This document shows positions 1 through 8,568 of a stretch of DNA of 64,000 nt, piece by piece. The notes beneath the pieces are model-generated. The model made no database searches, had not been told where the DNA came from, and saw only the letters and a list, made by a program, of their open reading frames with translations. Position 1 is the stretch's first letter. Each line of letters opens with the position of its first letter. The stretch lies in contig JAEYCB010000062.1 in assembly GCA_023404345.1 (NCBI GenBank), forward strand, positions 22,964 to 86,963, given 5' to 3'. This DNA is from Bacillota bacterium. GTDB taxonomy: Bacteria; Bacillota; Clostridia; Christensenellales; Aristaeellaceae. The translations under genes were made by a program, and so were the position numbers.

Positions 1-522
1 CGCGTCTATACGGATGAAACCCGTCCGCTGCTGCAGGGCGCGCGCCTGTCCGCCTTTGAGATGCAGGCCGACGGCGTGGACACCACCGTCATCTGCGACA
101 ACATGGCCTCCCAGGTCATGAAGAACGGCTGGGTCAATGCCGTATTCGTCGGCTGCGACCGTGTGGCCGCCAATGGCGATGCCTGCAACAAGATCGGCAC
201 ATCCGGCGTGGCGATTCTGGCCAAGTATTACGGCATCCCCTTCTATGTGCTGGGCCCCACCTCCACCATCGACATGTCGATTGCCCGTGGCGAGGACATC
301 ACCATCGAGCAGCGCCCCGCCGAGGAAGTGACCGAGATGTGGTACAAGCGCCGCATGGCGCCCGAGGGCGTGAAGGTCTACAACCCCGCCTTCGACTTTG
401 CCGATAACGAGCTTATCGCGGGCATTGTGACCGAGTACGGCATCGCCCGTCCGCCCTACAATGAGAGCCTCAAGGAAATCTTCCGCAAGAAGGCCGAGGC
501 CCAAGCCGCCAAGAAGAAGTAA
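1..522 (+). CDS. mtnA: MtnA-family aldose-1-phosphate isomerase (5'-truncated by window edge)
   Basis: Open from base 1 in frame 1, with 173 residues of the C-terminal part visible. The hallmark segments of methylthioribose-1-phosphate isomerases are present: DETRPLLQGARL, then DNMASQVMK, GCDRVAANGDACNKIGT, a STID segment and a terminal NPAFD...LIAGIVTEYG. The family converts an aldose-1-phosphate to the ketose-1-phosphate. Members act on 5-methylthioribose-1-P, on 5-deoxyribose-1-P (DrdI-type), or on ribose-1,5-bisphosphate in relatives. It is immediately followed by microcompartment enzymes, so a role in feeding a ketose-1-phosphate to an encapsulated aldehyde pathway is inferred. The family is certain; the substrate is not. 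The Lys/Ala-rich tail AQAAKKK is probably a disordered end. Confidence 0.9.
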   Translation, partial: RVYTDETRPLLQGARLSAFEMQADGVDTTVICDNMASQVMKNGWVNAVFVGCDRVAANGDACNKIGTSGVAILAKYYGIPFYVLGPTSTIDMSIARGEDITIEQRPAEEVTEMWYKRRMAPEGVKVYNPAFDFADNELIAGIVTEYGIARPPYNESLKEIFRKKAEAQAAKKK

Positions 523-530
523 GAAACTGT

Positions 531-550
531 GCCGGGGCATCCGCCCCGGC
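531..550 (+). other. Intercistronic stem-loop between mtnA and pduL
   Basis: A perfect 8-bp GC stem (531-538 with 543-550) encloses the loop ATCC, just after the isomerase stop codon and before the pduL ribosome site. There is no T-tract, so it is more likely an mRNA-stabilising or processing hairpin than a terminator. Confidence 0.5.
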
Positions 551-573
551 CACCCCCCGAAGGGAGGGGCGTT

Positions 574-1467
574 ATGAACGAAAAGGAACTGCGCGCCGCA
601 GTGCAGCGGCTGGTGCTGTGCGAGCTGGCCAAAACGGGCCAGCGCTGCGTGCCGGTGATGTCCTCCAACCGCCATGTGCATCTGTGCCAGGCGGATGTTG
701 AGAAGCTCTTCGGCACGGGATACCAGCTGACCAAAATGCGCGATCTGGTCCAGCCCGGCCAGTTCGCCTGCAACGAGCGCGTGACCATCGAAACCGAAAA
801 GGGCAAGATGGCGCTGCGCGTGGTGGGCCCGGCCCGCAAGGAAACGCAGATCGAGCTGTCCTTCACCGACGCGGTGAAGCTGGGGCTGAAGCCCCCCATC
901 CGCATGTCGGGCGATCTGGAGGGCAGCCCCGGCTGCACATTGGCAAACGGCGACAGGCGCGTGACGGTATCCCGCGGGGTCATCGTGGCCGAGCGCCATC
1001 TGCACTTGGCCCCGGATGAGGCTGATGCCTTCGGCGTGAAGGACGGCGACGTGGTCAGCCTCGTGGTGGAGGGCCCGCGCCCCGGCACGCTGGACGGCGT
1101 GATCGTACGCAGTGGCAAGGGGCATTTGATGGAGGCGCACATTGACAAGGACGAGGCCAACGCCTGCGCCCTCTCCGACGGGCAGCTTTGCCGCGTGATC
1201 CGAAAGGAAGACGCGCCTGCCGTGTCGAATAAGAGGGACATATGTGCTTCGGTGCCCTCTGCACCGCCCCCACAGCCTCCTGTGCCCAAACGGCAGACGC
1301 TCCTTGATCTGAGCGCCGAAAGCCGCCGCCTCATCACCGAGGACGATGTACGCACAGCCGTGCGCGACGGCTATAAGATCATCCGCTATGCGCCCGACGC
1401 CATCCTGACCCCCCTGGCCCGCGATGCGGCCTCGGAAAAGGGCGTCGAGCTGGTACCCGTGATATAA
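574..1467 (+). CDS. pduL: PduL-type phosphate acyltransferase with C-terminal extension
   Basis: Converts acyl-CoA plus phosphate to acyl-phosphate plus CoA inside BMCs. The ATG at 574 follows GGGAGGGG at 562-569, whereas an upstream GTG at 529 lies in the hairpin and is not used here. The protein is 297 residues, against roughly 210-230 for ordinary PduL. An amphipathic N-terminal helix (about residues 1-20, NEKELRAAVQRLV) resembles an encapsulation peptide. The two His-rich zinc-site motifs SNRHVHL and AERHLHL mark the tandem beta-barrel fold. The extra C-terminal 60 residues follow a Pro-rich linker and contain ITEDDVR and ILTPLARDAA, resembling a short module seen in some other BMC-associated proteins. 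The downstream aldehyde dehydrogenase would supply its acyl-CoA. Confidence 0.92.
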   Translation: MNEKELRAAVQRLVLCELAKTGQRCVPVMSSNRHVHLCQADVEKLFGTGYQLTKMRDLVQPGQFACNERVTIETEKGKMALRVVGPARKETQIELSFTDAVKLGLKPPIRMSGDLEGSPGCTLANGDRRVTVSRGVIVAERHLHLAPDEADAFGVKDGDVVSLVVEGPRPGTLDGVIVRSGKGHLMEAHIDKDEANACALSDGQLCRVIRKEDAPAVSNKRDICASVPSAPPPQPPVPKRQTLLDLSAESRRLITEDDVRTAVRDGYKIIRYAPDAILTPLARDAASEKGVELVPVI

Positions 1468-1510
1468 CGACCGCCGGGCCGATGGGCCGGGCATTTGTGA
1501 GGGAACGAAC

Positions 1511-2950
1511 ATGGCATTGACGGAACAGCAAATCAGGCAGATTACGGACGAGATTGTGCGCACCCTTGCCGGCTCCATCCGGACCGAGAATGCTGCGCCC
1601 ACGCCTGCACCCAAGCCGCAGCCGGCCGAGAGCGGCCGCTGGCTGTGTGATACCGCCGAGGAAGCGGTTCAGAACGCCAAGGCCGCCCAGGCCAAGCTGG
1701 CCGATATGACGCTGGAAAAGCGGGGTGAACTGATCGCCGCCATGCGCAAGGCGGGCATCGACAACGCCGAGTACCTGGCGCGCTTGGCGCATGAGGAGAC
1801 GGGTTACGGCCACGTGGAGGACAAAATTCAGAAAAACCTGCTGGTCAGCCGGCGCACGCCGGGCATTGAGGACCTTCAAACCCGCTGCGAAACCGGCGAC
1901 AAGGGCATGATGCTCATCGAGCAGGCGCCCTTCGGGGTCATCGGTTCGATCACCCCGTCCACCAACCCTACCTCCACCGTCATCAACAATTCCATCAGCA
2001 TGATCGCCGCGGGCAACGCCGTGGTCTTTAATCCCCATCCGGCGGCCAAGCACGCCTCGCAGGAGGCCATGCGCCTGATGGTGGAGGCCATCGTGTCCGC
2101 AGGCGGCCCTGCGGCGCTGATCACCACGGTCAAGGAGCCCACGCTGGAAACCGGTCAGGCGATTATGACCCATCCGGACATCCCGCTGCTGAGCATCACC
2201 GGCGGCGAGGCCGTGGTGCGCGTAGCCATGAAGACCGGCAAGAAGGTCATTGCGGCCGGCCCCGGCAACCCGCCCGTCATCGTGGACGATACGGCGGACC
2301 TGCCCGACGCGGCCCGGCGCATTGTGGATGGCGCAAGCTTTGACAACAATGTGCTGTGCATCGCCGAAAAAGAGGTGTTCGCCTTTACCAACATCGCCGA
2401 CCGCCTCATGAGCGAGATGGAACGCTGCGGCGCGGTGCGCATCTATGGCGCGGATATCGACAAGGTGCTCAAGACCACGCTCATCAACAAGGACGGCAAG
2501 TACGTTATCAACCGCAAGTATGTGGGCCATGACGCGGCGGTCATCCTGCGCGACAGCGGCGTGAGCTTCACCGGCAATCCGCGGCTGATTATCGCCGAGA
2601 CGGACCGCAACCATCCCTTCGTCATGACCGAGATGCTCATGCCCGTGCTTCCCATTGTGCGTGTGAGCAACATCGACGAGGCCGTCGAGGAGGCGTTCCG
2701 CGCCGAGCAGGGCTGCAAGCACTCCGCCATGATCCATTCCACCAACGTGCACAACATGAGCAAGGCGGCGCGCAAGCTCAACACCACCATCTTTGTCAAG
2801 AACTCCTCCAGCTTCTCCGGCCTGGGCTTCGACGGCGAGGGATACACCACCATGACCATCGCCACCCCCACCGGAGAGGGTGTGACCAGCGCGCGGTCCT
2901 TCACCCGGCTTCGCCGCTGCGTGCTGTACGGGGATTTCCGCATCTGCTGA
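1511..2950 (+). CDS. pduP: BMC CoA-acylating aldehyde dehydrogenase (PduP/EutE type)
   Basis: Oxidises an aldehyde plus CoA and NAD+ to acyl-CoA and NADH. The 479-residue length is normal for PduP/EutE. Residues 3-20 (LTEQQIRQITDEIVRTLA) form an amphipathic helix followed by a Pro/Ala linker, the typical encapsulation-peptide layout. The catalytic cysteine is Cys283 in SFDNNVLCIAEK. Glycine-rich cofactor segments (ITPSTNPTSTVINN and AAGPGNPP) are intact. It lies between pduL and pduS on the same strand with short gaps, consistent with one BMC operon. Short aldehydes such as acetaldehyde or propionaldehyde are expected from the family; sequence alone does not choose between them. Confidence 0.95.
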   Translation: MALTEQQIRQITDEIVRTLAGSIRTENAAPTPAPKPQPAESGRWLCDTAEEAVQNAKAAQAKLADMTLEKRGELIAAMRKAGIDNAEYLARLAHEETGYGHVEDKIQKNLLVSRRTPGIEDLQTRCETGDKGMMLIEQAPFGVIGSITPSTNPTSTVINNSISMIAAGNAVVFNPHPAAKHASQEAMRLMVEAIVSAGGPAALITTVKEPTLETGQAIMTHPDIPLLSITGGEAVVRVAMKTGKKVIAAGPGNPPVIVDDTADLPDAARRIVDGASFDNNVLCIAEKEVFAFTNIADRLMSEMERCGAVRIYGADIDKVLKTTLINKDGKYVINRKYVGHDAAVILRDSGVSFTGNPRLIIAETDRNHPFVMTEMLMPVLPIVRVSNIDEAVEEAFRAEQGCKHSAMIHSTNVHNMSKAARKLNTTIFVKNSSSFSGLGFDGEGYTTMTIATPTGEGVTSARSFTRLRRCVLYGDFRIC

Positions 2951-2986
2951 TTTCCGCCCGCGGGCAGACGGGAGGTTACGACCGGT

Positions 2987-4318
2987 ATGAACATTGTTGA
3001 ACAGGTGCGCGCGGCGGGCGTGGTCGGCGCGGGCGGCGCGGGGTTTCCCACGCATGTGAAGCTGGGCGCCAAAGCGGAGTACGTCATCGCCAACGGCGCC
3101 GAATGCGAGCCGCTCTTGCGCGTGGACCAGCTGCTCATGCAGCGGCGCGCGGACCGCGTGGTGCGCGGCATGGAGTTGGCCATGCAGGCCACGGGCGCTA
3201 AGAAGGGCGTCATCGCCACCAAGGCGCACTATGAAGGTGCGGTCAAGGCACTCAGAGCCGCGCTGGGAGACCGAAACGACATCACTTTGCACCTGATGGA
3301 CAGCTACTACCCCTCCGGGGATGAAAAGTCCATCATCTATGAGGTCACGGGCCGCGTGGTGCCCAGCGCCAAGCTGCCGGCGGACGTGGGCTGCGTGGTG
3401 AGCAACGTGGCCACGCTGTGCAACATTGCCGACGCGGCCGAGGGCCGCCCTGTGGTGGACAAGGACGTGACCGTGGGCGGCGATGTGCCTCATCCCCTCA
3501 CCGTGACCGTACCCGTGGGCACTCCAATGCGCGAAGTGATCGCGCTGTCGGGCTTCACGGGAACGAAGGACGGCTACGCGCTCATCGTGGGTGGGCCCTG
3601 TATGGGCAAGCTGGAAGATGACTGGGACGCGCCGGTGACCAAGACGACAGGCGGGCTTTTGCTGCTCAAACGCACGCACCTTCTGATCGCGCGGCGCACG
3701 CAGAGCCCCGAAAGGCTTCTCAAGATCGCTCGGGCGGTGTGCTGTCAGTGCAGCCAGTGCACGCAGATGTGTCCCCGAAACGCCCTTGGCCTGCATGTAG
3801 AGCCGCATAAGGCCATGCGCGCCATTACCACCGGCAACGGCGCCCTGCTGGGCAACGCCCGCTCGGTGCTGGCCTGCTCTAGCTGCGGCGTATGCACCAA
3901 CTACGCCTGCCACATGGGCCTTTCGCCCTCGGAGGTGATGGCACAGATCAAGAATGAGCTGGGACGTGCGGGCATCCGGCCCGAGCCGGAAACGGACATC
4001 TGCGTGGACCCGTTCATCGTGCAAAAGCGCGTGCCAGTCAAGCGGCTGATCGCGCGCATGGGCCTGAGTGCCTTCGATACCCCGGCGCCGTACACGGACG
4101 TAGGTCTCCAGCCCAAACGGGTGGTGCTGCCGCTGCGCCAGCACGTGGGCAAACCCGCAGAGGCCACCGTGAAGCCCGGGGACCGGGTGCACCGCGGCGA
4201 CGTGGTGGGTGAGATTCCCGAAAAGGCGCTGGGTGCAAGGGTACATGCCTCCATCGACGGCGTAGTTACTGCCGTGGACGCGCGGGGCGTGGAAATCACA
4301 GGAGGTGAGAGCGCATGA
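2987..4318 (+). CDS. pduS: PduS/RnfC-like Fe-S flavoprotein of the microcompartment
   Basis: 443 residues with the RnfC/PduS layout. An N-terminal Gly-rich loop (GAGGAGFPTHVKL, about residues 14-26) belongs to the NADH/FMN-binding region. Two four-cysteine [4Fe-4S] motifs follow (Cys252/255/258/262 and Cys297/300/303/308), then a C-terminal biotinyl-like barrel with VKPGDRVHRGDVVGEI. Known PduS reduces cobalamin or passes electrons to the shell protein PduT. The stop overlaps the start of the PduT-like gene by ATGA, matching that partnership. No cobalamin-dependent enzyme is visible here, so a general redox role (NADH recycling) is a reasonable inference. Confidence 0.92.
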   Translation: MNIVEQVRAAGVVGAGGAGFPTHVKLGAKAEYVIANGAECEPLLRVDQLLMQRRADRVVRGMELAMQATGAKKGVIATKAHYEGAVKALRAALGDRNDITLHLMDSYYPSGDEKSIIYEVTGRVVPSAKLPADVGCVVSNVATLCNIADAAEGRPVVDKDVTVGGDVPHPLTVTVPVGTPMREVIALSGFTGTKDGYALIVGGPCMGKLEDDWDAPVTKTTGGLLLLKRTHLLIARRTQSPERLLKIARAVCCQCSQCTQMCPRNALGLHVEPHKAMRAITTGNGALLGNARSVLACSSCGVCTNYACHMGLSPSEVMAQIKNELGRAGIRPEPETDICVDPFIVQKRVPVKRLIARMGLSAFDTPAPYTDVGLQPKRVVLPLRQHVGKPAEATVKPGDRVHRGDVVGEIPEKALGARVHASIDGVVTAVDARGVEITGGESA

Positions 4319-4860
4319 CTGCAATCGGCGTGGTAGAGACGCTCAGCATTCCCATGGGTGTGCTGGCGGGTGATCAGATGGTCAAGACCGCGCAGGTGGA
4401 CCTGGTGACCGCGCAGACGGTATGCGCGGGCAAGTACATCGTGGTGGTCAGCGGCGAGGTGGCCGCGGTGCGCTCCTCCGTAAGTGCCGGGATTGAAAGC
4501 GCCGGGAGCACGTTGGTGGACAGCCTTGTGATTCCCAACGTGGATGAGCGCGTGGTCGCCGCCATGGCGGGCGCGTGTCCCGCCGAGCAGGTGGAAGCGG
4601 TCGGCGTGGTGGAAACCTTCTCGCTGGCCAGCGCCATCAGCGTGGCGGATATCTCGGTTAAAGCCGCCGACGTGGACCTCATTGAGGTGCGCCTGGGGCG
4701 CGGCATGGGCGGCAAATCCTATGTGATCATCACTGGCGAGGTCGCCGCTGTGGAAGCGTCGGTTCGGGCCGCGGAGGCGGGCGAAGGGCTTGAGGGCCTG
4801 ATCGCCTCCAGCGTGGTCATCCCCTCACCGCATATGGACATGATTCGCGCGCTGATGTAA
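4315..4860 (+). CDS. pduT: Tandem-BMC-domain shell protein, PduT-like (BMC-T)
   Basis: 181 residues containing two successive BMC domains, beginning near AIGVVETLSIPMG and EAVGVVETFSLASA, so three copies form a pseudohexamer. Cys37 in the turn TVCAGKY matches the position of the cysteine that in PduT ligates a [4Fe-4S] cluster at the trimer centre. This makes an electron-conducting pore likely. It is translationally coupled to the pduS-like gene through ATGA. The end of the first domain and the start of the second are separated by a short Ala/Gly segment. Confidence 0.93.
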   Translation: MTAIGVVETLSIPMGVLAGDQMVKTAQVDLVTAQTVCAGKYIVVVSGEVAAVRSSVSAGIESAGSTLVDSLVIPNVDERVVAAMAGACPAEQVEAVGVVETFSLASAISVADISVKAADVDLIEVRLGRGMGGKSYVIITGEVAAVEASVRAAEAGEGLEGLIASSVVIPSPHMDMIRALM

Positions 4861-4923
4861 GGTTTCTTTCAATAATAGGCGCGGGAACATAGATGAAATT
4901 CAAATGGCAAAGGAGTTTTTACC

Positions 4924-5217
<294 letters not shown>

Positions 5218-5246
5218 CCGCCATAGGATAGAAAGGAGTTATCATC

Positions 5247-5522
5247 ATGGAAAAGCAAGCTCTGGGTATGGTTGAGACCAAGGGTCTGGTAGGTTCTATC
5301 GAGGCGGCCGATGCCATGGTCAAGGCGGCCAACGTTCATCTCATCGGCAAGGTTCACGTGGGCGGCGGACTGGTCACCGTGATGGTGCGCGGCGACGTGG
5401 GCGCGGTCAAGGCCTCTGTGGAGGCGGGCGGCGCGGCGGCCAAGCGCGTGGGTGAGCTGGTCAGCGTGCACGTCATCCCCCGGCCGCACGACGATGTGGA
5501 GGCCATTCTTCCCAAGCTGTAA
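5247..5522 (+). CDS. Hexameric BMC-H shell protein, copy 2
   Basis: 91 residues and a near duplicate of the preceding shell gene. It differs mainly at the N-terminus, in the pore region (KVHVGGGLV in place of KEHIGGGLV) and at the C-terminus. GAAAGGAG stands before the ATG. It is a facet-forming shell protein. Two almost identical BMC-H genes in tandem suggest recent duplication or continuing gene conversion, with the pore-side change possibly tuning permeability (inference). Confidence 0.96.
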   Translation: MEKQALGMVETKGLVGSIEAADAMVKAANVHLIGKVHVGGGLVTVMVRGDVGAVKASVEAGGAAAKRVGELVSVHVIPRPHDDVEAILPKL

Positions 5523-5558
5523 GCCACAGGGCGGCCCCATTATAAGGAGGACAGGGTT

Positions 5559-6575
5559 ATGAAAAAGATCATCAACGCACCGGAGCGCTTTATTCCCGAA
5601 ATGCTGGAGGGCATCTATGCCGCGCATCCCGACGAATTGATGTGCGTGGGCGGCGACCTTCATTGCCTTGTTTCCAAACGGAAGCATGCGGGCAAGGTGG
5701 GCATCGCCACCGGCGGCGGTTCGGGCCACCTCCCGCTGTTTCTGGGCTACGTGGGTGAGGGCATGCTGGATGGCTGCTCCATTGGCGACGTGTTTCAGTC
5801 GCCCAGCGCTGAACAGATGCTGGCCGTGACCAAAGAGATCGACCAGGGCGCGGGCGTGCTCTACATCTACGGCAACTATAACGGCGATATCTTTAACTTC
5901 GACATGGCGGCCGAAATGGCCGATATGGAAGAGGACATCCGCGTGGAAAGCGTTGTCGCGGGTGAGGACGTGGCCTCCGCAGGTCCCAGCGCCGAGGGTG
6001 AACCCAACAAGCGCCGCGGCGTGGCGGGTATCTTCTTCGTCTATAAGTGCGCTGGCGCAGCGGCGGCGGCGGGGTTGGACCTGGACGAGGTCAAGCGCGT
6101 GGCCGAAAAGGCATGCGCCAACGTGCGCACCATGGGTGTGGCGCTCACCTCCTGCACTGTGCCGCGCGTGGGCCATCCCAGTTTTGAAATCGGGGACGAC
6201 GAGATGGAAATCGGCATGGGCATCCATGGCGAACCGGGCATCCGCCGTGGCAAGCTGCGCCCCGCCGATGAGATCGTGGACGAGATGCTTACGCCCATCC
6301 TTGCCGACCTGCCTTTCCAGGCGGGCGATGAGGTGGCCGTGCTCATCAACGGTCTGGGCGCGACTCCACTGGAGGAGCAGTACGTGATGTTCCGACGCGT
6401 CAAGCAGACGCTTGACGAGAAGGGCATCCGGGTGTTCCGCACCTATGTGGGCGAATATGCCACCTCCATGGAAATGGCGGGCGCTTCCATCTCGCTCATC
6501 CGTCTGGATGACGAGCTCAAGGGCTATCTCTCCGCCCCGGCCAACACTCCCTTCTTCAAGCAGTTTCAGCTGTAA
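5559..6575 (+). CDS. dhaK: DhaK-type ketose kinase subunit
   Basis: 338 residues, the usual length of the substrate-binding subunit of dihydroxyacetone kinases. The covalent substrate-binding histidine is His223 in MGIHGEPG. The GGGSGH loop (His57) and the YNGD aspartate (Asp110) are also present. After GGGSGH the sequence reads LPLFLGYVGEG, whereas classical DhaK has EPAHAGYVG; this hints at a substrate other than dihydroxyacetone. It sits between shell genes and dhaL within the BMC operon. It may phosphorylate a ketose that enters the pathway or recover dihydroxyacetone. No encapsulation peptide is obvious. Confidence 0.9.
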   Translation: MKKIINAPERFIPEMLEGIYAAHPDELMCVGGDLHCLVSKRKHAGKVGIATGGGSGHLPLFLGYVGEGMLDGCSIGDVFQSPSAEQMLAVTKEIDQGAGVLYIYGNYNGDIFNFDMAAEMADMEEDIRVESVVAGEDVASAGPSAEGEPNKRRGVAGIFFVYKCAGAAAAAGLDLDEVKRVAEKACANVRTMGVALTSCTVPRVGHPSFEIGDDEMEIGMGIHGEPGIRRGKLRPADEIVDEMLTPILADLPFQAGDEVAVLINGLGATPLEEQYVMFRRVKQTLDEKGIRVFRTYVGEYATSMEMAGASISLIRLDDELKGYLSAPANTPFFKQFQL

Positions 6576-6587
6576 GGGGGCGTTGGG

Positions 6588-7220
6588 ATGAATGCGACTG
6601 ATTTGCGCGCCCTGCTGGCCCGCTGGGCCGATGTGATGGCGCAGAAGCGCGATTGGCTGATCGAGCTGGACAGCGTGGTGGGCGATAGCGACCTGGGCCT
6701 TACCATGAGCGACGGCTTCCGGGCCGCCAGCGATGCGGCCAACGCATGTGATCTTGCAGACGTGGGCAAGCTGTGCTACCAGGCAGGCAAGGCCATGGCC
6801 AGCGCCGTGCCCTCCACCATGGGCACCCTGATGGCCAGCGGACTGATGAACGCGGGCAAGGTCCTTAAGGGCGCTGAACAGCTGACCTCCGTGCAGGAGG
6901 CACAGCTGTTCGAGGCGTATCTGGAGGGTGTGAAGAACCGCGGCAAGGCTGAGGTGGGGGACAAGACGTTCCTGGATGGCCTGGCCCCGGCGGTGAAGGT
7001 TCTTGCTGAGGCAGCGCAGGTAGGCCCCATCGGTGCCGAAGCAGCGCAGGCGGCGGCGGAATCGGCGTGGCAGGCGTTTGAAAACACACGCGGCATGCTG
7101 GCCAAGCATGGCCGCATGGCCATCCGTGGCGAGGCTTCGCGCGAGCTGCTCGACCCCGGCGCGGCTGTGGCCGCCCTGCTGATGAAAGTGTATGCCGAAT
7201 TTAAAGCGGACAGAGAGTGA
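6588..7220 (+). CDS. dhaL: DhaL-type nucleotide-binding kinase subunit
   Basis: 210 residues. The Mg-nucleotide aspartates are seen in LDSVVGDSDLG (Asp28, Asp33, Asp35), followed by a PSTMGTLMASG loop, GDKTFLDGLAPA and a terminal DPGA segment, as in DhaL. It begins 12 bp after dhaK and has AGGGGG upstream. No DhaM-type phosphotransfer protein is encoded nearby. The phosphoryl donor (ATP directly or a distant PTS protein) therefore cannot be decided. It acts together with the DhaK subunit. Confidence 0.9.
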   Translation: MNATDLRALLARWADVMAQKRDWLIELDSVVGDSDLGLTMSDGFRAASDAANACDLADVGKLCYQAGKAMASAVPSTMGTLMASGLMNAGKVLKGAEQLTSVQEAQLFEAYLEGVKNRGKAEVGDKTFLDGLAPAVKVLAEAAQVGPIGAEAAQAAAESAWQAFENTRGMLAKHGRMAIRGEASRELLDPGAAVAALLMKVYAEFKADRE

Positions 7221-7225
7221 CAGGC

Positions 7226-8233
7226 ATGACCATTCGGGAAATCGCGGCCATCGCGGGCGTATCGCCCGCGGCGGTCTCGCTGGTGATGAACAATAAAAAG
7301 GGTGTAAGCGAGGAGACACGCCGCCGTGTGCTGAGCGTGGTGGAGGAGTGCGGCTATGCGCCGGCGCTTCAGAAAAAAAAGGTAGAGCGCTTTCGTCTGA
7401 TGGTGCTTAAATTCCGTGCGCATGGCATTGCGCTGGAAGAGAATCAGGGCTTTATCGCCTCCATCATCGACCGCATTGAAAGCGAGTGCCGGCGCTTCGC
7501 CTTTGACCTCATCATGTGCAACTGCGAGGCCAAAACCGCGGCAGCCACCATCCGCGAGCTGATGCAGAACCCGCCCGACGGCGTCATCGTCATCGGCACC
7601 GAGCTGCGTGAGCCGGACTATCCGCTGCTCAAGCTTTTCACTGTGCCCGTGGTGGTGCTGGACAACAACATCATCCTGGATAACATCGACAGTGTGGTCA
7701 TGGCCAACCGCGCTCTGATGGCCAACGTGGTCCATTACCTTTATGATCTTGGGTACCGGGAAATCGGTTACTTCAAATTTACCCAGCCCGTCAACAACTG
7801 TGATGAACGCTACGAGGGATACCTGGCGGAACTGGAACGTCTGGGCCTGTCCGCGCCCGAACCCATCTGGCTCAAACCCACGGTGGACGGTGCGTTTGAG
7901 GATATGAAAAACCTGATCAAAAGCGGCGCCTACGTGCCGCACGGCGCAGTGGTGGCCGATAACGACACCGTGGCTATCGGCGCGGTCAAGGCTATCCGTG
8001 AGGCGGGATACAGCATTCCGGAGGATATGTCCATCATCGGCTTTGACGACATTCCCTTTAGTGCGGTCACCATGCCGGCACTGACCACCATGCGCATATC
8101 ACGTTCAGCCATGGGAATGCTGGCCGTAGATATGATCCGTAAGCGCATCAAATATCCCGACTGGCCGGGTATGCACATGCAGATCGGTGGAAAGCTGATC
8201 GTGCGCAACAGCACCCGGCCCAAAAACGGCTGA
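7226..8233 (+). CDS. LacI-family transcriptional regulator of the BMC locus
   Basis: 335 residues from the ATG at 7226; a GTG at 7217 overlapping the dhaL stop would add three residues. The N-terminal helix-turn-helix and hinge read TIREIAAIAGVSPAAVSLVM, followed by a periplasmic-binding-protein-like sensor domain ending with the DIPFSAVTMPALTTMRIS segment typical of LacI members. It sits between the kinase genes and the vertex-protein genes, so local control of the microcompartment genes by a sugar or sugar-phosphate ligand is likely (inference). No operator could be assigned inside the window; the operon promoter is probably to the left. Confidence 0.9.
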   Translation: MTIREIAAIAGVSPAAVSLVMNNKKGVSEETRRRVLSVVEECGYAPALQKKKVERFRLMVLKFRAHGIALEENQGFIASIIDRIESECRRFAFDLIMCNCEAKTAAATIRELMQNPPDGVIVIGTELREPDYPLLKLFTVPVVVLDNNIILDNIDSVVMANRALMANVVHYLYDLGYREIGYFKFTQPVNNCDERYEGYLAELERLGLSAPEPIWLKPTVDGAFEDMKNLIKSGAYVPHGAVVADNDTVAIGAVKAIREAGYSIPEDMSIIGFDDIPFSAVTMPALTTMRISRSAMGMLAVDMIRKRIKYPDWPGMHMQIGGKLIVRNSTRPKNG

Positions 8234-8244
8234 AGGAGGTCCCT

Positions 8245-8568
8245 ATGCTGGTAGGGCGGGTAACAGGCAATGTGGTAAGCACCAACAAGGTGGATACGTT
8301 GCGGGGGGCCAAGCTTCTGATCGTGCAGCCTGTGGAGCTGGACACGTTGGCGATGAAAGACGATTATGTGGTCTGCGTGGATGACGTGGGTGCAGGTGAG
8401 GGTGACCTGGTGTTCTGCGCCTACGGCAGCTCCGCCCGGCAGTCGGATACATCCAAAAAGGTCGCTTCGGATTACACCATCTACGGCATCGTGGATTCTA
8501 TCAACATGCGCGGCACGCGCACTTACGACAAGGCAAAGGAGGCGGAGGCATGCAGCTGGCAAAAGTGA
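8245..8568 (+). CDS. BMC-P pentameric vertex protein 1 (EutN/CcmL family)
   Basis: 107 residues with the EutN/CcmL fold pattern: LVGRVTGNVVSTNK at the start, LLIVQPVE, a VDDVGAGEGDLVF core and YGIVDSI near the end. Pentamers cap the icosahedral vertices of the shell. GAAGGAGG precedes the ATG at 8245. Its 3' end overlaps the next BMC-P gene by 19 bp, showing tight translational coupling. The C-terminal tail (KAKEAEACSWQK) is longer than in the neighbouring paralogs. Confidence 0.94.
   Translation: MLVGRVTGNVVSTNKVDTLRGAKLLIVQPVELDTLAMKDDYVVCVDDVGAGEGDLVFCAYGSSARQSDTSKKVASDYTIYGIVDSINMRGTRTYDKAKEAEACSWQK

Noticed and set aside
1379..4324. A 981-codon open frame on the minus strand opposite pduP and pduS
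   Set aside because: It is antisense to two clear enzymes, is His/Arg/Gly-rich as expected for the complement of GC-rich coding DNA, and has no ribosome site or known domain.
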